Shown here one piece after another: positions 28,428 to 37,421 of a stretch of DNA of 64,000 nt (position 1 is the stretch's first letter; each line of letters opens with the position of its first letter). Location: assembly GCF_004803755.1 (NCBI RefSeq), contig NZ_CP032311.1, positions 4,852,501 to 4,916,500 on the forward strand, written 5' to 3'. A program made the translations under genes and the position numbers. The stretch is from Pseudomonas sp. DG56-2. GTDB taxonomy: Bacteria > Pseudomonadota > Gammaproteobacteria > Pseudomonadales > Pseudomonadaceae. The notes below the pieces were generated by a model. That model was given only the letters and a program-made list of their open reading frames with translations. It was not told where the DNA came from and searched no databases.

Positions 28428-29447
28428 TCAGTTGTAGATCAACCGTTCGGCAAGCATCTGCGCGACTCGCGCAGGTGAGCGCTTTTCGGCCTGCGCATGG
28501 GCAAATACTTCGGTGAGCCGCGAAGGGATGCGCGCCAGGTGCGCAGTGATCGTCTGCAGTTCCTCTCCCCTGTGCTTGAGTGCTACGTAGATCAAGCCGC
28601 CGGCATTGATTACATAGTCAGGCGCATAGAGTATCCCGCGACTCTCCAACTGATCAGCCACCTGCAGTGTGGTGAGCTGGTTGTTCGCCGCTCCCGCCAC
28701 GGCTGCACAGCGCAATTGCATCACAGTCTGTCCGTTGAGTACCGGCCCTACCCCACAAGGGGCGAAGATATCGCAGGGGGTGCTGATCAACATTTCATTG
28801 GCCACCGGGCGTGCATTGAACTGCTCGATCGCCAATTGCACTTTTCCCTGGTCCAGGTCGCTGACCAGCAGCTCGGCACCCGCGGCATGCAGTTGCTCGG
28901 CAAGTGCATAGCCAACGTTCCCCAGGCCTTGTACTGCCACCCGCAACCCCTCCAGATTGTCACTACCAAGTCGGGCCATAGAGGTGGCACGAATGCCGGC
29001 AAATACCCCCATGGCAGCATGAGGCGACGGGTCGCCGGCAGAAGTGGTACTGGTGACGTGTTGGGTAGTCTGGGCGATGCAGTCCATATCCAGGGTAGAA
29101 GTACCGCTGTCTACGGCGGTAATGAACCGGCCTTGCAGGGTTTCGACGAAGCGACCAAACGCTTCAAACAACGCAGCACGGTTTTCCACATGTGGATTAC
29201 GAATGATCACCGCCTTGCCACCCCCCAAAGGCAGGCCCGCCAACGCTGCCTTGTAGCTCATGCCTTGGGCAAGACGCATGGCATCGATCATCGCGCTGTC
29301 GTCATCGGGATAGGCCAGGTAGCGACAACCGCCCATAGCCGGCCCAAGATGCTCGCTGTGGATAGCGACCACCGCCTTGAGCCCGGTACAGGGGTCAATG
29401 CACATGTGCAGCGATTGCGTGCGGGTGCTTTGCATGATCGCGAACAT
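28428..29447 (-). CDS. Glu/Leu/Phe/Val dehydrogenase family protein (leucine dehydrogenase-like)
   Basis: A 339-aa NAD-dependent amino-acid dehydrogenase. The catalytic Lys region is GLPLGGGKAVI, with GPAMGGCRY before it. The dinucleotide site is VQGLGNVGYALAEQL. A conserved Asn-rich C-terminal string is GAANNQL and DYVINAGGLI. The size fits the short leucine or phenylalanine dehydrogenase group rather than glutamate dehydrogenase. It oxidatively deaminates branched-chain or aromatic amino acids; the exact preference is not readable. Confidence 0.88.
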   Translation of the reverse strand: MFAIMQSTRTQSLHMCIDPCTGLKAVVAIHSEHLGPAMGGCRYLAYPDDDSAMIDAMRLAQGMSYKAALAGLPLGGGKAVIIRNPHVENRAALFEAFGRFVETLQGRFITAVDSGTSTLDMDCIAQTTQHVTSTTSAGDPSPHAAMGVFAGIRATSMARLGSDNLEGLRVAVQGLGNVGYALAEQLHAAGAELLVSDLDQGKVQLAIEQFNARPVANEMLISTPCDIFAPCGVGPVLNGQTVMQLRCAAVAGAANNQLTTLQVADQLESRGILYAPDYVINAGGLIYVALKHRGEELQTITAHLARIPSRLTEVFAHAQAEKRSPARVAQMLAERLIYN

Positions 29448-29572
29448 CAGCGGGCTCCTCAGTGAGGTGCTGATCCCAGTATAGGCTGCGCCACACCGAT
29501 TGATGGCTTCACCCGGACCACTGGACGAAAGGCTGAGTCAGCGCTACAAAATAAGCTTGAGCGGAGATTGTC

Positions 29573-30379
29573 ATGACCCCACGCCAAGCTTGTCTTGCCT
29601 GCCTGGAACGCGAACCGGTCGATTTGCTGGAGGCGGCGGTGTGGGTGGCAGCCGAGCACGACGACAACCTGCGTACAGCGGATGTCATGGCACAGGTCAA
29701 GGCGCTTCAGCAGGAGGTCAGCGCAGGCCTGCCGATGCTGCCGCTTTGCGAGTTGGCCCAGCCGTTGTTGCGCAGGCTCAGCGCCTTGGGATTCCAGCAA
29801 GACGAATACCACCCCTTGCGCCCCCAGGTGGCCTTGCTCGACAAAGTCCTGGAGCGACGTCGCGGCCAACCGCTGGCCTTGGCATTGCTGACCCTGGAGC
29901 TTGCCCGTGGCTTGTCGATTCCGTTGGAGGGGGTGAACTTTCCCGGGCATTTTCTTCTGCGCGTGCCCGGCGCCGACCATCTGCTCGACCCGTGCGGTGG
30001 ACGCAGGCTTTACCCGGCCGATTGCCGTGAATTACTCGGTCGTCAGTTTGGTCCGCAATTGCAGCTAAATGCCGAGCACCTGCTGACTGCAAGTCCCAAG
30101 CAGATACTTCAACGCCTGTCACGCAACCTGCGCCAATTGCACACCTCTCATGACGATGACCTGGCAGCACTCAAGGACGCCGAAAGAGTCTTGCTACTGG
30201 GCCCTGCCCTGGCCAGCGACTACATGGCCCGCGCCACCTTGTACCAACACCTTGAATGCCCCCAGGCCGAACGCTTCGACCTGGAGCATGCATTGCTACT
30301 CAGTGACGATCCAATCCAACGTTTGCGCCTGACTGAACGCTTGAGCCATCTGCCCCATACATCGCCATCCGTGCACTAA
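29573..30379 (+). CDS. SirB1-family transglutaminase-like protein
   Basis: A 268-aa soluble protein of the SirB1/transglutaminase-core family. Motifs are DEYHPLRPQVALLDKVLERRRGQPLALALL and EGVNFPGHFLLRVPG and LLDPCGGRRLY, with the His (FPGHF) and Asp or Cys (DPCGG) of the transglutaminase-like core. In many members the catalytic Cys is lost, and the role is unknown. It reads away from the dehydrogenase gene (126 bp spacer) and overlaps the convergent maiA by 4 nt. Confidence 0.85.
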   Translation: MTPRQACLACLEREPVDLLEAAVWVAAEHDDNLRTADVMAQVKALQQEVSAGLPMLPLCELAQPLLRRLSALGFQQDEYHPLRPQVALLDKVLERRRGQPLALALLTLELARGLSIPLEGVNFPGHFLLRVPGADHLLDPCGGRRLYPADCRELLGRQFGPQLQLNAEHLLTASPKQILQRLSRNLRQLHTSHDDDLAALKDAERVLLLGPALASDYMARATLYQHLECPQAERFDLEHALLLSDDPIQRLRLTERLSHLPHTSPSVH

Positions 30380-31005
30380 CCCGGCATATCCGGTTGTTTG
30401 GACGGATGAGCCTGGACAAAGGCGGCATGCTGTTCGGCCAACCCGGCGACCCGACGAATACGCGAGAAGCCGCCAAGATCGATGTTGAAACGTTCAGCCG
30501 CATACAGCTGTGGAATCAAGTAGACATCGGCCAGCCCCGGCTCTTCTCCGAAGCAAAAGCCCTCGTCCCCAATCAGTTGTTCGACGGCTGCCAGCCCCTG
30601 GCTTACCCAGTGGGCAATCCACTGGCTGACTTGCGCATCGTTCTGCCCCAACCCTCGCAGCTGATTGAGCACACTGACGTTGTGTAACGGATGAATATCG
30701 CAACCAATCAATGCCGCCACGCCCCGCACCTGGGCGCGTTGCACCGGGTCTTGAGGGAGTAGCGCCGGGCTAGGATAAACCTCTTCCAGATACTCGATGA
30801 TTGCGGGTGACTGCACCAGCAGTTCACCGGAGTCAATCTTCAAGGCCGGCACTCGGCCCTGAGGATTGAGGGCGAGGAAATGCTCTTCGCGCTGCTCACC
30901 CTTGAGCAGGTTGACCGGAACGTACTGGTACTCGAGTTGCTTGAGCGCCAGCGCAATCCTCACCCGGTAGGATGAGGTCGAACGGTAGTAATTGAGCAGA
31001 TCCAT
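30376..31005 (-). CDS. maiA: Maleylacetoacetate isomerase
   Basis: A 209-aa zeta-class glutathione transferase that isomerises maleylacetoacetate to fumarylacetoacetate. The zeta signature SSYRVRIALALK is at about residues 10-22, with QGRVPAL and SPAIIEYLEE in the thioredoxin-like half. Third gene of hmgA-fahA-maiA, 12 nt after fahA. Third-to-last step of tyrosine and phenylalanine catabolism. Confidence 0.95.
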   Translation of the reverse strand: MDLLNYYRSTSSYRVRIALALKQLEYQYVPVNLLKGEQREEHFLALNPQGRVPALKIDSGELLVQSPAIIEYLEEVYPSPALLPQDPVQRAQVRGVAALIGCDIHPLHNVSVLNQLRGLGQNDAQVSQWIAHWVSQGLAAVEQLIGDEGFCFGEEPGLADVYLIPQLYAAERFNIDLGGFSRIRRVAGLAEQHAAFVQAHPSKQPDMPG

Positions 31006-31017
31006 GATGTTGCCCTC

Positions 31018-32310
31018 TCAATGTGCCGGCAGAATCTTGCCTCGGCACTCGCCAAAGCCGATCGATGCCACGCCGTCCCGGACGCAGCGAGCACGCAGAA
31101 TGACTTCGTCGCCATCTTCGAGGAACTTGCGCACTTCACCCGACGCCAGTTGCACCGGCTCCTTGCCACCCTGGGTGATCTCCAGCAGGCTGCCGAACTG
31201 GCCAGGCTGGGCGCCGGACAAAGTGCCCGAACCGAACAGATCGCCCGACTGCAGCTGGCAACCGTTGACGCTGTGATGGGCGACCATCTGAGCCACGGTC
31301 CAGTACATGCTTAAAGTATTGCTCAACGTCAGGCGATGGGCGGGCAGATTTTGCTCGCGCATACGCTCGGTGAGCAGCAGCACTTCCAGTTCGATATCGA
31401 AGGCGCCGTTAGCCTGGTCGCGCTTGTCGAGCAGGTACGAAAGCGGCTGCGGGTCGCCCTCTGGACGCGCCGGCTGGGCGCAACGGAATGGCTCAAGGGC
31501 TTCGGCGGTCACCACCCATGGAGAGATGGTCGAGATAAAGCTCTTGGACAGGAACGGACCCAGCGGCTGATATTCCCAGGCCTGGATGTCGCGTGCCGAC
31601 CAGTCGTTGAGCAGACAGAAGCCCGCGATGTGTTCAGCGGCTTCGGCGACTGGGATCGAATCGCCCATATCATTGCCCTGGCCGATCCAGATGCCCAGTT
31701 CCAGTTCGTAGTCCAGGCGCGCGCACGGGCCGAAGCTCGGCTCGTTCTGGCCGGCGGGCAGGGTCTGGCCTTTTGGTCGACGCACATCTGTGCCGGACGG
31801 GCGAATGGTCGACGCGCGACCGTGGTAACCGATCGGCACGTACTTATAGTTGGGCAGCAATGGGTTGTCGGGACGGAACAGCTTGCCGACGTTCTTGGCA
31901 TGCTCGATGCCAACATAGAAATCGGTGTAATCGCCGATCTGCGCAGGCAGATGCAACTGACACTCGGCACTGACGAGCAACAGCGGCGTTAGCGCAGCCT
32001 GATGCTCACTGTGTTCACCGAGCAGTTGCAACAGGCGTTCACGCAAAGCCACACGGGCGCCTCGGCCCAGGGCGAAGAACGCATTCAGCACGCCGCCACG
32101 AGTGGCCTCGACAGCGGCACGTGCCTCACCGTCGAACAGCCCAGCGCTCAAGGCACCTTCAAGGTCGAGAATCGCGTCACCAATGGCCACGCCGCAGCGC
32201 TTGGCCTGATCCTTGTGGGTAAAGATCCCCAGCGGCAGGTTCTGCAGTGGAAAATCGCGATGCCCGTTGGCGTGTTCGACCCAACTGCGGGCAATTGCGG
32301 ACTGATTCAT
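31018..32310 (-). CDS. fahA: Fumarylacetoacetase
   Basis: A 430-aa hydrolase that splits fumarylacetoacetate into fumarate and acetoacetate. Metal-site and substrate motifs include DFYVGIEHAKNVGKLFRP, GYHGRAST, ELGIWIG and LLNDWSARDIQAWEYQPLGPF. The start ATG at 32310 is 3 nt from the hmgA stop. Length is typical for the bacterial and eukaryotic two-domain form. Confidence 0.97.
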   Translation of the reverse strand: MNQSAIARSWVEHANGHRDFPLQNLPLGIFTHKDQAKRCGVAIGDAILDLEGALSAGLFDGEARAAVEATRGGVLNAFFALGRGARVALRERLLQLLGEHSEHQAALTPLLLVSAECQLHLPAQIGDYTDFYVGIEHAKNVGKLFRPDNPLLPNYKYVPIGYHGRASTIRPSGTDVRRPKGQTLPAGQNEPSFGPCARLDYELELGIWIGQGNDMGDSIPVAEAAEHIAGFCLLNDWSARDIQAWEYQPLGPFLSKSFISTISPWVVTAEALEPFRCAQPARPEGDPQPLSYLLDKRDQANGAFDIELEVLLLTERMREQNLPAHRLTLSNTLSMYWTVAQMVAHHSVNGCQLQSGDLFGSGTLSGAQPGQFGSLLEITQGGKEPVQLASGEVRKFLEDGDEVILRARCVRDGVASIGFGECRGKILPAH

Positions 32311-32313
32311 GGG

Positions 32314-33615
32314 TTATCTCCGATTCGGGGTGAAGGTGCTCGGCAACGAGGCCCAGCAACTATCGTAGTCGGCCTGCAACTGCGGGCACTCTAACGCATG
32401 ACGGCTCGGACGCAGCACCTGGCTGGTCTCGAACATGAACGCCATGGTGTTGTCGATTTTGTTCGGCGCAAGATCCGCGGCAATGGCCTTGGCACAGGTT
32501 TCGGCGTCCGGACCATGGGCGCTCATGCAAGCGTGCAGCGAGGCACCGCCAGGCAGGAACCCTTCGGCCTTGGCGTCGTACTCACCCTTGATCAACCCCA
32601 TGAACTCGTTCATCAGGTTGCGGTGGAACCATGGTGGACGGAAGGTGTTCTCGGCCACCATCCAGCGCGGCGGGAAGATCACGAAGTCGAGGTTGGCCAT
32701 GCCTGGCACGCTGGTCGGCGAGGTCAACACAGTGAAGATCGACGGGTCCGGGTGATCGAAACTGACAGTACCGATGGTGTTGAAGCGACGCAGGTCGTAC
32801 TTGTACGGCACGTTGTTGCCGTGCCAGGCGACCACGTCCAGTGGCGAATGGTTGAGCTGGCAACTCCACAGTTCACCGAGGAACTTCTGCACCAATTGCA
32901 CCGGTGCGTCGACTTCTTCGTAATGTGCCACTGGCGCGAGGAAGTCTCGCGGATTGGCCAAGCCATTGCTACCGATCGGCCCCAGGTCCGGGATACGCAA
33001 TGGCGCCCCGTGGTTTTCGGCCAGATAGCCACGGGCCTGAGCGTCGATCAGTTCAACCCGGAACTTGAGGCCACGAGGCAGTATGGCGATTTCCAGCGGT
33101 TCGACTTCCAGTACACCCAGTTCCGTTACGATGCGCAGGCGGCCTTGTTCAGGTACCAGCAGCAATTCACCGTCGGCGTTAAAGAACACCCGCTCCATGG
33201 AGCAATTGGCGCAGTAGGTGTAAATGCTGATTCCGGCCGGCTTTTCGCCCGCCGAGTTGGCCGCCATGGCCACCCAGCCGTCGATGAAATCGGTCGGCTC
33301 GCTCGGGATGGGTTGCGGGCTCCAGCGCAGGCGGTTAGGGGTAACCGGGCCCAGCGGACCACCGGCCAACTGCCGCTCCAGGCGCTCGAAACGCGGATGC
33401 AAGGCCGACGGACGAATACGGTAGAGCCAGGTGCGGCGCGACTCGCTACGGGTCATGGTGAAGGCCGTGCCGGAAAGCAACTCGGCATACAGGCCATAGG
33501 GCGCCTTTTGTGGCGAGTTCTGGCCGACCGGCAGGGCACCGGGCAAGGCTTCACTGGCAAATTCGTTGCCGAAACCGCTCAAGTAGTCGAGGACAGGGGT
33601 GCTTTCGAGGTTCAT
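32314..33615 (-). CDS. hmgA: Homogentisate 1,2-dioxygenase
   Basis: A 433-aa iron enzyme that opens the homogentisate ring to maleylacetoacetate. Start is the ATG at 33615 ([19 protein letters not shown]) with GGAGG upstream. Iron ligand regions are visible in [26 protein letters not shown] (His and Glu) and SAHGPDAET. First gene of the operon. The HmgR operator candidate lies 93-109 bp upstream. Confidence 0.97.
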   Translation of the reverse strand: MNLESTPVLDYLSGFGNEFASEALPGALPVGQNSPQKAPYGLYAELLSGTAFTMTRSESRRTWLYRIRPSALHPRFERLERQLAGGPLGPVTPNRLRWSPQPIPSEPTDFIDGWVAMAANSAGEKPAGISIYTYCANCSMERVFFNADGELLLVPEQGRLRIVTELGVLEVEPLEIAILPRGLKFRVELIDAQARGYLAENHGAPLRIPDLGPIGSNGLANPRDFLAPVAHYEEVDAPVQLVQKFLGELWSCQLNHSPLDVVAWHGNNVPYKYDLRRFNTIGTVSFDHPDPSIFTVLTSPTSVPGMANLDFVIFPPRWMVAENTFRPPWFHRNLMNEFMGLIKGEYDAKAEGFLPGGASLHACMSAHGPDAETCAKAIAADLAPNKIDNTMAFMFETSQVLRPSRHALECPQLQADYDSCWASLPSTFTPNRR

Positions 33616-33707
33616 CGAGCCTCCGGGCCCAATGCAGGCCGGTTGATGGCAGCTGGCTGGCGCCGGTGACGCTGGCAAACAGGCTGCATTATTTTTATCG
33701 TAATTAC

Positions 33708-33724
33708 ATTACGCATAACGTAAT
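33708..33724. promoter_or_regulatory. HmgR operator (17-bp palindrome)
   Basis: ATTACG-CATAA-CGTAAT is a 17-bp inverted repeat in the hmgA/hmgR spacer. HmgR of P. putida has been described to protect a 17-bp palindrome in the hmgA promoter, and position and length agree. The flanks are AT-rich, as for an overlapping promoter. Confidence 0.8.
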
Positions 33725-33787
33725 TTGATTGGCGAAGACCGTCAAGCTATAAAGACGCCCATCTGAACCATCCGGAACATTCCTACA

Positions 33788-34582
33788 ATGGCCAAAGCCA
33801 GCTCCCCCGCCGACAGCACCGGCAAACAGAAGGTACGCTCGGCCGAGGTCGGTACCGATATCCTCAAGGCCTTGGCCCAACTATCGCCCTCCACCTCGCT
33901 GTCGCGCCTTGCCGAACATGTCGACATGCCGGCCAGTAAAGTCCATCGCTATTTGCAGGCGCTGATCGCCAGTGGCTTTGCCGAGCAAAATCCGGCCACC
34001 AACCACTACGGGCTGGGTCGTGAAGCGCTGCGCGTAGGTCTCGCCGCCCTCGGCGGTATGGACGTGCTGAAAGTTGCGGCCATGCCGCTGTCGCAATTGC
34101 GTGATGCACTCAACGAAAGCTGCTTCATTGCCGTGTGGGGCAATCAGGGCGCCACAGTGGTCAGCATCGAACCGGCGGTCCGCGCGGTGACCGTGGTCAC
34201 CCAGATCGGTTCGGTGCTGCCTTTGCTTAGCTCATCGACAGGGCTGGTGTTTGGTGCCTACCTTCCCGAGCGCGAAACTGTCGAACTACGCGATCAGGAA
34301 CTGGCCATCCTCGGACACAACGTCAACGACTACGAAACGCTGTTCGCCGACATTCGCCTGCGCGGCCTGCACCATATCCATGGCTTGCTTATGCCAGGCG
34401 TCGACGCGCTCTCGGCCCCGGTGTTCAATGCGGTGGGAAAAATTGTCGCGGTATTGACTGTCGTTGGGCCGACTTCGATCTTCCATGCCGATGAACAAGG
34501 TCCGGCAGCGCAACAACTATTGGCGGCGGCAAAAATGATCAGTTGGCGCATGGGCTACGAAGAAGCGCCCCTGCATGCCTGA
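33788..34582 (+). CDS. hmgR: IclR-family regulator of homogentisate catabolism
   Basis: A 264-aa IclR protein. The winged helix-turn-helix is at about residues 18-75 (VGTDILKALAQLSPSTSLSRLAEHV split, SKVHRYLQALIASGF). The effector domain starts near 85. It is divergent from hmgA across 172 bp with the 17-bp palindrome between them. In P. putida HmgR represses hmgABC and is released by homogentisate. Confidence 0.94.
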   Translation: MAKASSPADSTGKQKVRSAEVGTDILKALAQLSPSTSLSRLAEHVDMPASKVHRYLQALIASGFAEQNPATNHYGLGREALRVGLAALGGMDVLKVAAMPLSQLRDALNESCFIAVWGNQGATVVSIEPAVRAVTVVTQIGSVLPLLSSSTGLVFGAYLPERETVELRDQELAILGHNVNDYETLFADIRLRGLHHIHGLLMPGVDALSAPVFNAVGKIVAVLTVVGPTSIFHADEQGPAAQQLLAAAKMISWRMGYEEAPLHA

Positions 34583-34596
34583 CTCGAGACGCCCTG

Positions 34597-34821
34597 CACT
34601 GTTGCCAGTGATGTAACAGTGAATGTCCGAATTGGCTATTTTTCCTTTGGGGTCAGCGGCTTATTCTGTTTGCAGCTGGATCGCGCCATCATAGGCAGCC
34701 GCTCTGGCCCGGGCATTTCAGACGTGCACACCCCGTCCCCGGCAACAGGTTCACCGACGTTGATTTTGAAGCTCCTTGATCTAACGTCTTACTTGGCCGC
34801 TGCTTTGCAGCGGCCTTTTTT
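34597..34821 (+). other. hmgR 3' region with terminator; possible small RNA
   Basis: The 280 bp between hmgR and the gene ending at 34863 hold no convincing ORF. There is an inverted repeat CACTGTT-N11-AACAGTG at 34597-34621 and a strong terminator at 34795-34821. The 170-nt stretch between them could be an hmgR 3' UTR or a small RNA. I found no convincing promoter and no homology that I can name. Confidence 0.25.
34795..34821 (+). terminator. Rho-independent terminator
   Basis: GGCCGCTGC-TTT-GCAGCGGCC is a perfect 9-bp stem followed by TTTTTT. It closes the transcript from hmgR or from a gene-free unit upstream of it. Confidence 0.9.
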
Positions 34822-34862
34822 ATGCGCTCATCGCAGGGCAAGCCCACACCTATCGGCTGCGG

Positions 34863-35219
34863 TCAATCGTCGTCATCGCTGTCGTCGAAGTGAAAGCGAT
34901 GCAGTATCCGATGAGCGACAGGGGTCAGGATCAACCCGATACTGGCAACGAACACCAGCCCGACATACAAGCCATAGATAGCAAAGAACAGCTTGCCGCC
35001 CATGGTCTGCGGCAAGATCACCGGCCCTACCCCACCCAGTAACAAGGTGGCATTGAAGATGGCGTCGTGCAGGGGAATGTGCGGTTCGAAGTACCAATGA
35101 CCAAGTACCCCGAACAGCACCGAGGCGACCAGCAACACGCAGGCCGCCAGGCCATGGCGCAATAAACGAAAGCGAAACTGCCGAGGCGAAATGAGCGCTT
35201 CTGTCTTGGACTCGTACAT
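34863..35219 (-). CDS. Small two-TM membrane protein resembling a K+ channel pore with altered filter
   Basis: A 118-aa protein from the ATG at 35219, with AGGAG eight nt upstream. Membrane segments are at about residues 22-44 and 74-98. Between them is a pore-loop-like string, DAIFNATLLLGGVGPVILPQTMGGKLF, at 52-78. In KcsA-type channels the equivalent reads TVGYGD-x-PxTxxGR; here the filter position reads GGVGPV. The C-terminus is HFDDSDDDD. The layout TM-pore helix-filter-TM is seen directly; channel function is not shown. It could be a divergent channel-like protein with a different role. Confidence 0.65.
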   Translation of the reverse strand: MYESKTEALISPRQFRFRLLRHGLAACVLLVASVLFGVLGHWYFEPHIPLHDAIFNATLLLGGVGPVILPQTMGGKLFFAIYGLYVGLVFVASIGLILTPVAHRILHRFHFDDSDDDD

Positions 35220-35293
35220 CCTTGTCACTCCTGTCACGATCATGACCGCCCAGCATAGGAAAGAACCTCGGGCGACCACAACCTCAGGCAGCC

Positions 35294-36208
35294 TCAGCGC
35301 TGTGGGAATTTCTGCAGGTTGGCCATCATTTGCTGCAATGCTTGCAGGCTGTCGTGCGGGTGTACGGCATCGGTAAAGTCGCCAATGTCCTGCCAGTTGG
35401 CGGCGATGTCTTCGGGCGTGAATCCTTGGTGGGGATTGAAGCCCACGCCCAGGCTACGCTCCCAACGCACTTTACCAACCCAGCCACCGCCCACTTCATA
35501 CAAGCCTGCACTGTCTTGGCATTGCTCACTGCCCAGGTAAACGACCAACGGACTGACCAGCTCGGGCTTTAATTGCTCGAAAACCTGAGGAGGGATCAAA
35601 CCTTCGGTCATGCGCGTGCCGCCTGTAGGCGCAATGGCATTGACCAGAATGTTGTGTTTGCGTCCCTCGATGGCCAAGGTTCGGGTCAAACCGTAGAGAC
35701 CCAATTTGGCCATGCCGTAGTTGGACTGGCCGAAGTTGCCATAGATACCCGAAGTGGAGGCGGTGAAAATCACCCGTCCCCAATTCTGTTCACGTAGATG
35801 TGGCCAGGCCGCATGAGTGACCTTGTAGGCCCCTTCGACATGAACCCGATAGACCTGATCCCAGTCGCTGTCTTCCATTTTGTGGAATGTCTTGTCGCGC
35901 AGAATACCGGCATTGTTGACCACCACATCGACGCGACCAAAGGTATCCAGCGCCTGCTCGACAATACGATGACCATCGGCCACCGAGTCATGGTTGGCCA
36001 GTGCTGTACCTCCCGCCTCCCGGATCTGTACAACCACCCGGTCGGCCGCAGAGGCGTTCGCACCTTCGCCATGAGTGGAGCCGCCCAGATCATTGACCAC
36101 CACCCGCGCCCCGTGACGAGCAAACAACAAGGCATGGGCTCGGCCCAGCCCCCCTCCGGCGCCCGTCACTATCACCACTTTATCGTCCAGGCGCACAGAA
36201 TCGCTCAT
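35294..36208 (-). CDS. SDR-family 3-hydroxyacyl-CoA dehydrogenase-like oxidoreductase
   Basis: A 304-aa short-chain dehydrogenase close to the first domain of peroxisomal multifunctional enzyme type 2. The cofactor site is VIVTGAGGGLGRAHAL followed by VVVNDLGG. The catalytic set is Asn (NNAGILRDK), Ser (STSGIYGNFGQ) and the YxxxK motif (NYGMAKLG). Start ATG at 36208 has GGAG eight nt upstream; a GTG at 36217 is less likely. Probably acts on an acyl-CoA or steroid-like hydroxyl group. The nearby hydrolase gene at 36335 is on the same strand and may be co-transcribed. Confidence 0.87.
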   Translation of the reverse strand: MSDSVRLDDKVVIVTGAGGGLGRAHALLFARHGARVVVNDLGGSTHGEGANASAADRVVVQIREAGGTALANHDSVADGHRIVEQALDTFGRVDVVVNNAGILRDKTFHKMEDSDWDQVYRVHVEGAYKVTHAAWPHLREQNWGRVIFTASTSGIYGNFGQSNYGMAKLGLYGLTRTLAIEGRKHNILVNAIAPTGGTRMTEGLIPPQVFEQLKPELVSPLVVYLGSEQCQDSAGLYEVGGGWVGKVRWERSLGVGFNPHQGFTPEDIAANWQDIGDFTDAVHPHDSLQALQQMMANLQKFPQR

Positions 36209-36334
36209 GCTCGACACTCCAACAAATCAACAGGGGATGTCCGAGTGTCGGCCAGCATCGGCCCGCACACAATCAAGCGCACCTGAGATGAATGGCAGTC
36301 GATAAGGCCAGAAAATGATGCAATTCGCCTGTCC

Positions 36335-37237
36335 TCAGGACCAGGCCACCTTCTGCGGCGCAGGCAGGGCCTGCTCGCGAAACGCCAGATAATGGCGCAA
36401 CACTTGCGTTGGCGCTTCTGTATGAGGGTAATGACCAATGCCCGGGAGCAAGACAGCATCTGGGTTTGGAATTAATTCCAGGTAACGCTGATACATATGT
36501 GCGCCACAAACCGGATCCACTGCACCGTTGATAAAACGCAGCGGTATGCCCTCTTTCTGCATCGCCGCGAGCCAACGCTCGCGGTGGGTCGCCCGCTCCG
36601 GCACGTAGGCCACCAACTTGTGCAGGATACGGGTGCCGCGGTTGGCAACCATCAGGCTCCAGCAGTCATCCAGGGCACTCTCGCTGGGATGCGTGCAAGG
36701 CCCGTAGACCTGGGTGACGTTACGCACCAGATCATCACGGCCGAACGAGCGCGCCACCAACCAACCGAGCCGGCTGAGCAGCAGTTTCTGGATCAACAGT
36801 GAACGATGGCATTCAGGAAACAGCCCGCCATTAAGGAACACACAACTGGCAATGTCGGCCCGACCTTCATGATGGCGTGCCAGCAGTTCCTGAGCGACGC
36901 TGCCGCCATAGTCATGGGCCAACAAGTGAACCGGCTGATCAACTTGCAGGTGTTCAAGCAAAGCCTGTTGCAGATCGGCCTGCTCGATCAAGGTGTAGTG
37001 GTGATGAGCGGGTTTGGAGGAATCGCCAAAGCCGAGCATGTCACAGGCAATTACCCGAAAGCGCTGGGTCAGTGGAGCCCACAGGTAGTGCCAGTCCCAG
37101 CTTGCAGTGGGAAAGCCGTGGATAAGCAGCAGTGGTTCACCTTGACCTGCTGTCCAGTATCGAATGGTCTGGCCACGGAAGGTAAAGTTCAGCCCTCGAG
37201 TGCGCCAGACGCATAATGGAATTTCGGTCAAGGGCAT
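36335..37237 (-). CDS. Alpha/beta-hydrolase, haloalkane dehalogenase/epoxide hydrolase type
   Basis: A 300-aa hydrolase. The oxyanion motif is LIHGFPTASWDWHY and the nucleophile is Asp109 in LLAHDYGGSVAQEL, which separates it from serine esterases. The C-terminal His is in GIGHYPHTEAP. A lid domain lies at about 130-210. Asp nucleophile with HGFP fits epoxide hydrolases and dehalogenases; the substrate is unknown. The 184 bp upstream (37238-37421) show no gene. Confidence 0.85.
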   Translation of the reverse strand: MPLTEIPLCVWRTRGLNFTFRGQTIRYWTAGQGEPLLLIHGFPTASWDWHYLWAPLTQRFRVIACDMLGFGDSSKPAHHHYTLIEQADLQQALLEHLQVDQPVHLLAHDYGGSVAQELLARHHEGRADIASCVFLNGGLFPECHRSLLIQKLLLSRLGWLVARSFGRDDLVRNVTQVYGPCTHPSESALDDCWSLMVANRGTRILHKLVAYVPERATHRERWLAAMQKEGIPLRFINGAVDPVCGAHMYQRYLELIPNPDAVLLPGIGHYPHTEAPTQVLRHYLAFREQALPAPQKVAWS

Positions 37238-37421
37238 CAGCGTATCCCCGTTGAACAGGGGGATAGCGGGTTGGGCAAGGCATCAGTTGCGATCATTGCA
37301 ATCACCTCGGCACATTCGTGTGCTCTAGTGACGCAGTCTAATCAGCACACTGGCAAAGGTAAGTTGCATTGGCAGCCAGCTTATTGACCTTGTGAGTCAG
37401 GTAGTAAAATAACTCGACCGG

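Noticed and set aside
33616..33787. A second operator in the hmg spacer (ATCGTAATTACATTACG)
   Set aside because: The GTAAT repeats are part of AT-rich flanks and give only a partial second palindrome. I report the 17-bp site alone.
34619..34981. A 120-codon ORF behind hmgR
   Set aside because: It runs through a strong terminator (34795-34821) and into the antisense of the next gene, has no ribosome site and no recognisable domain.
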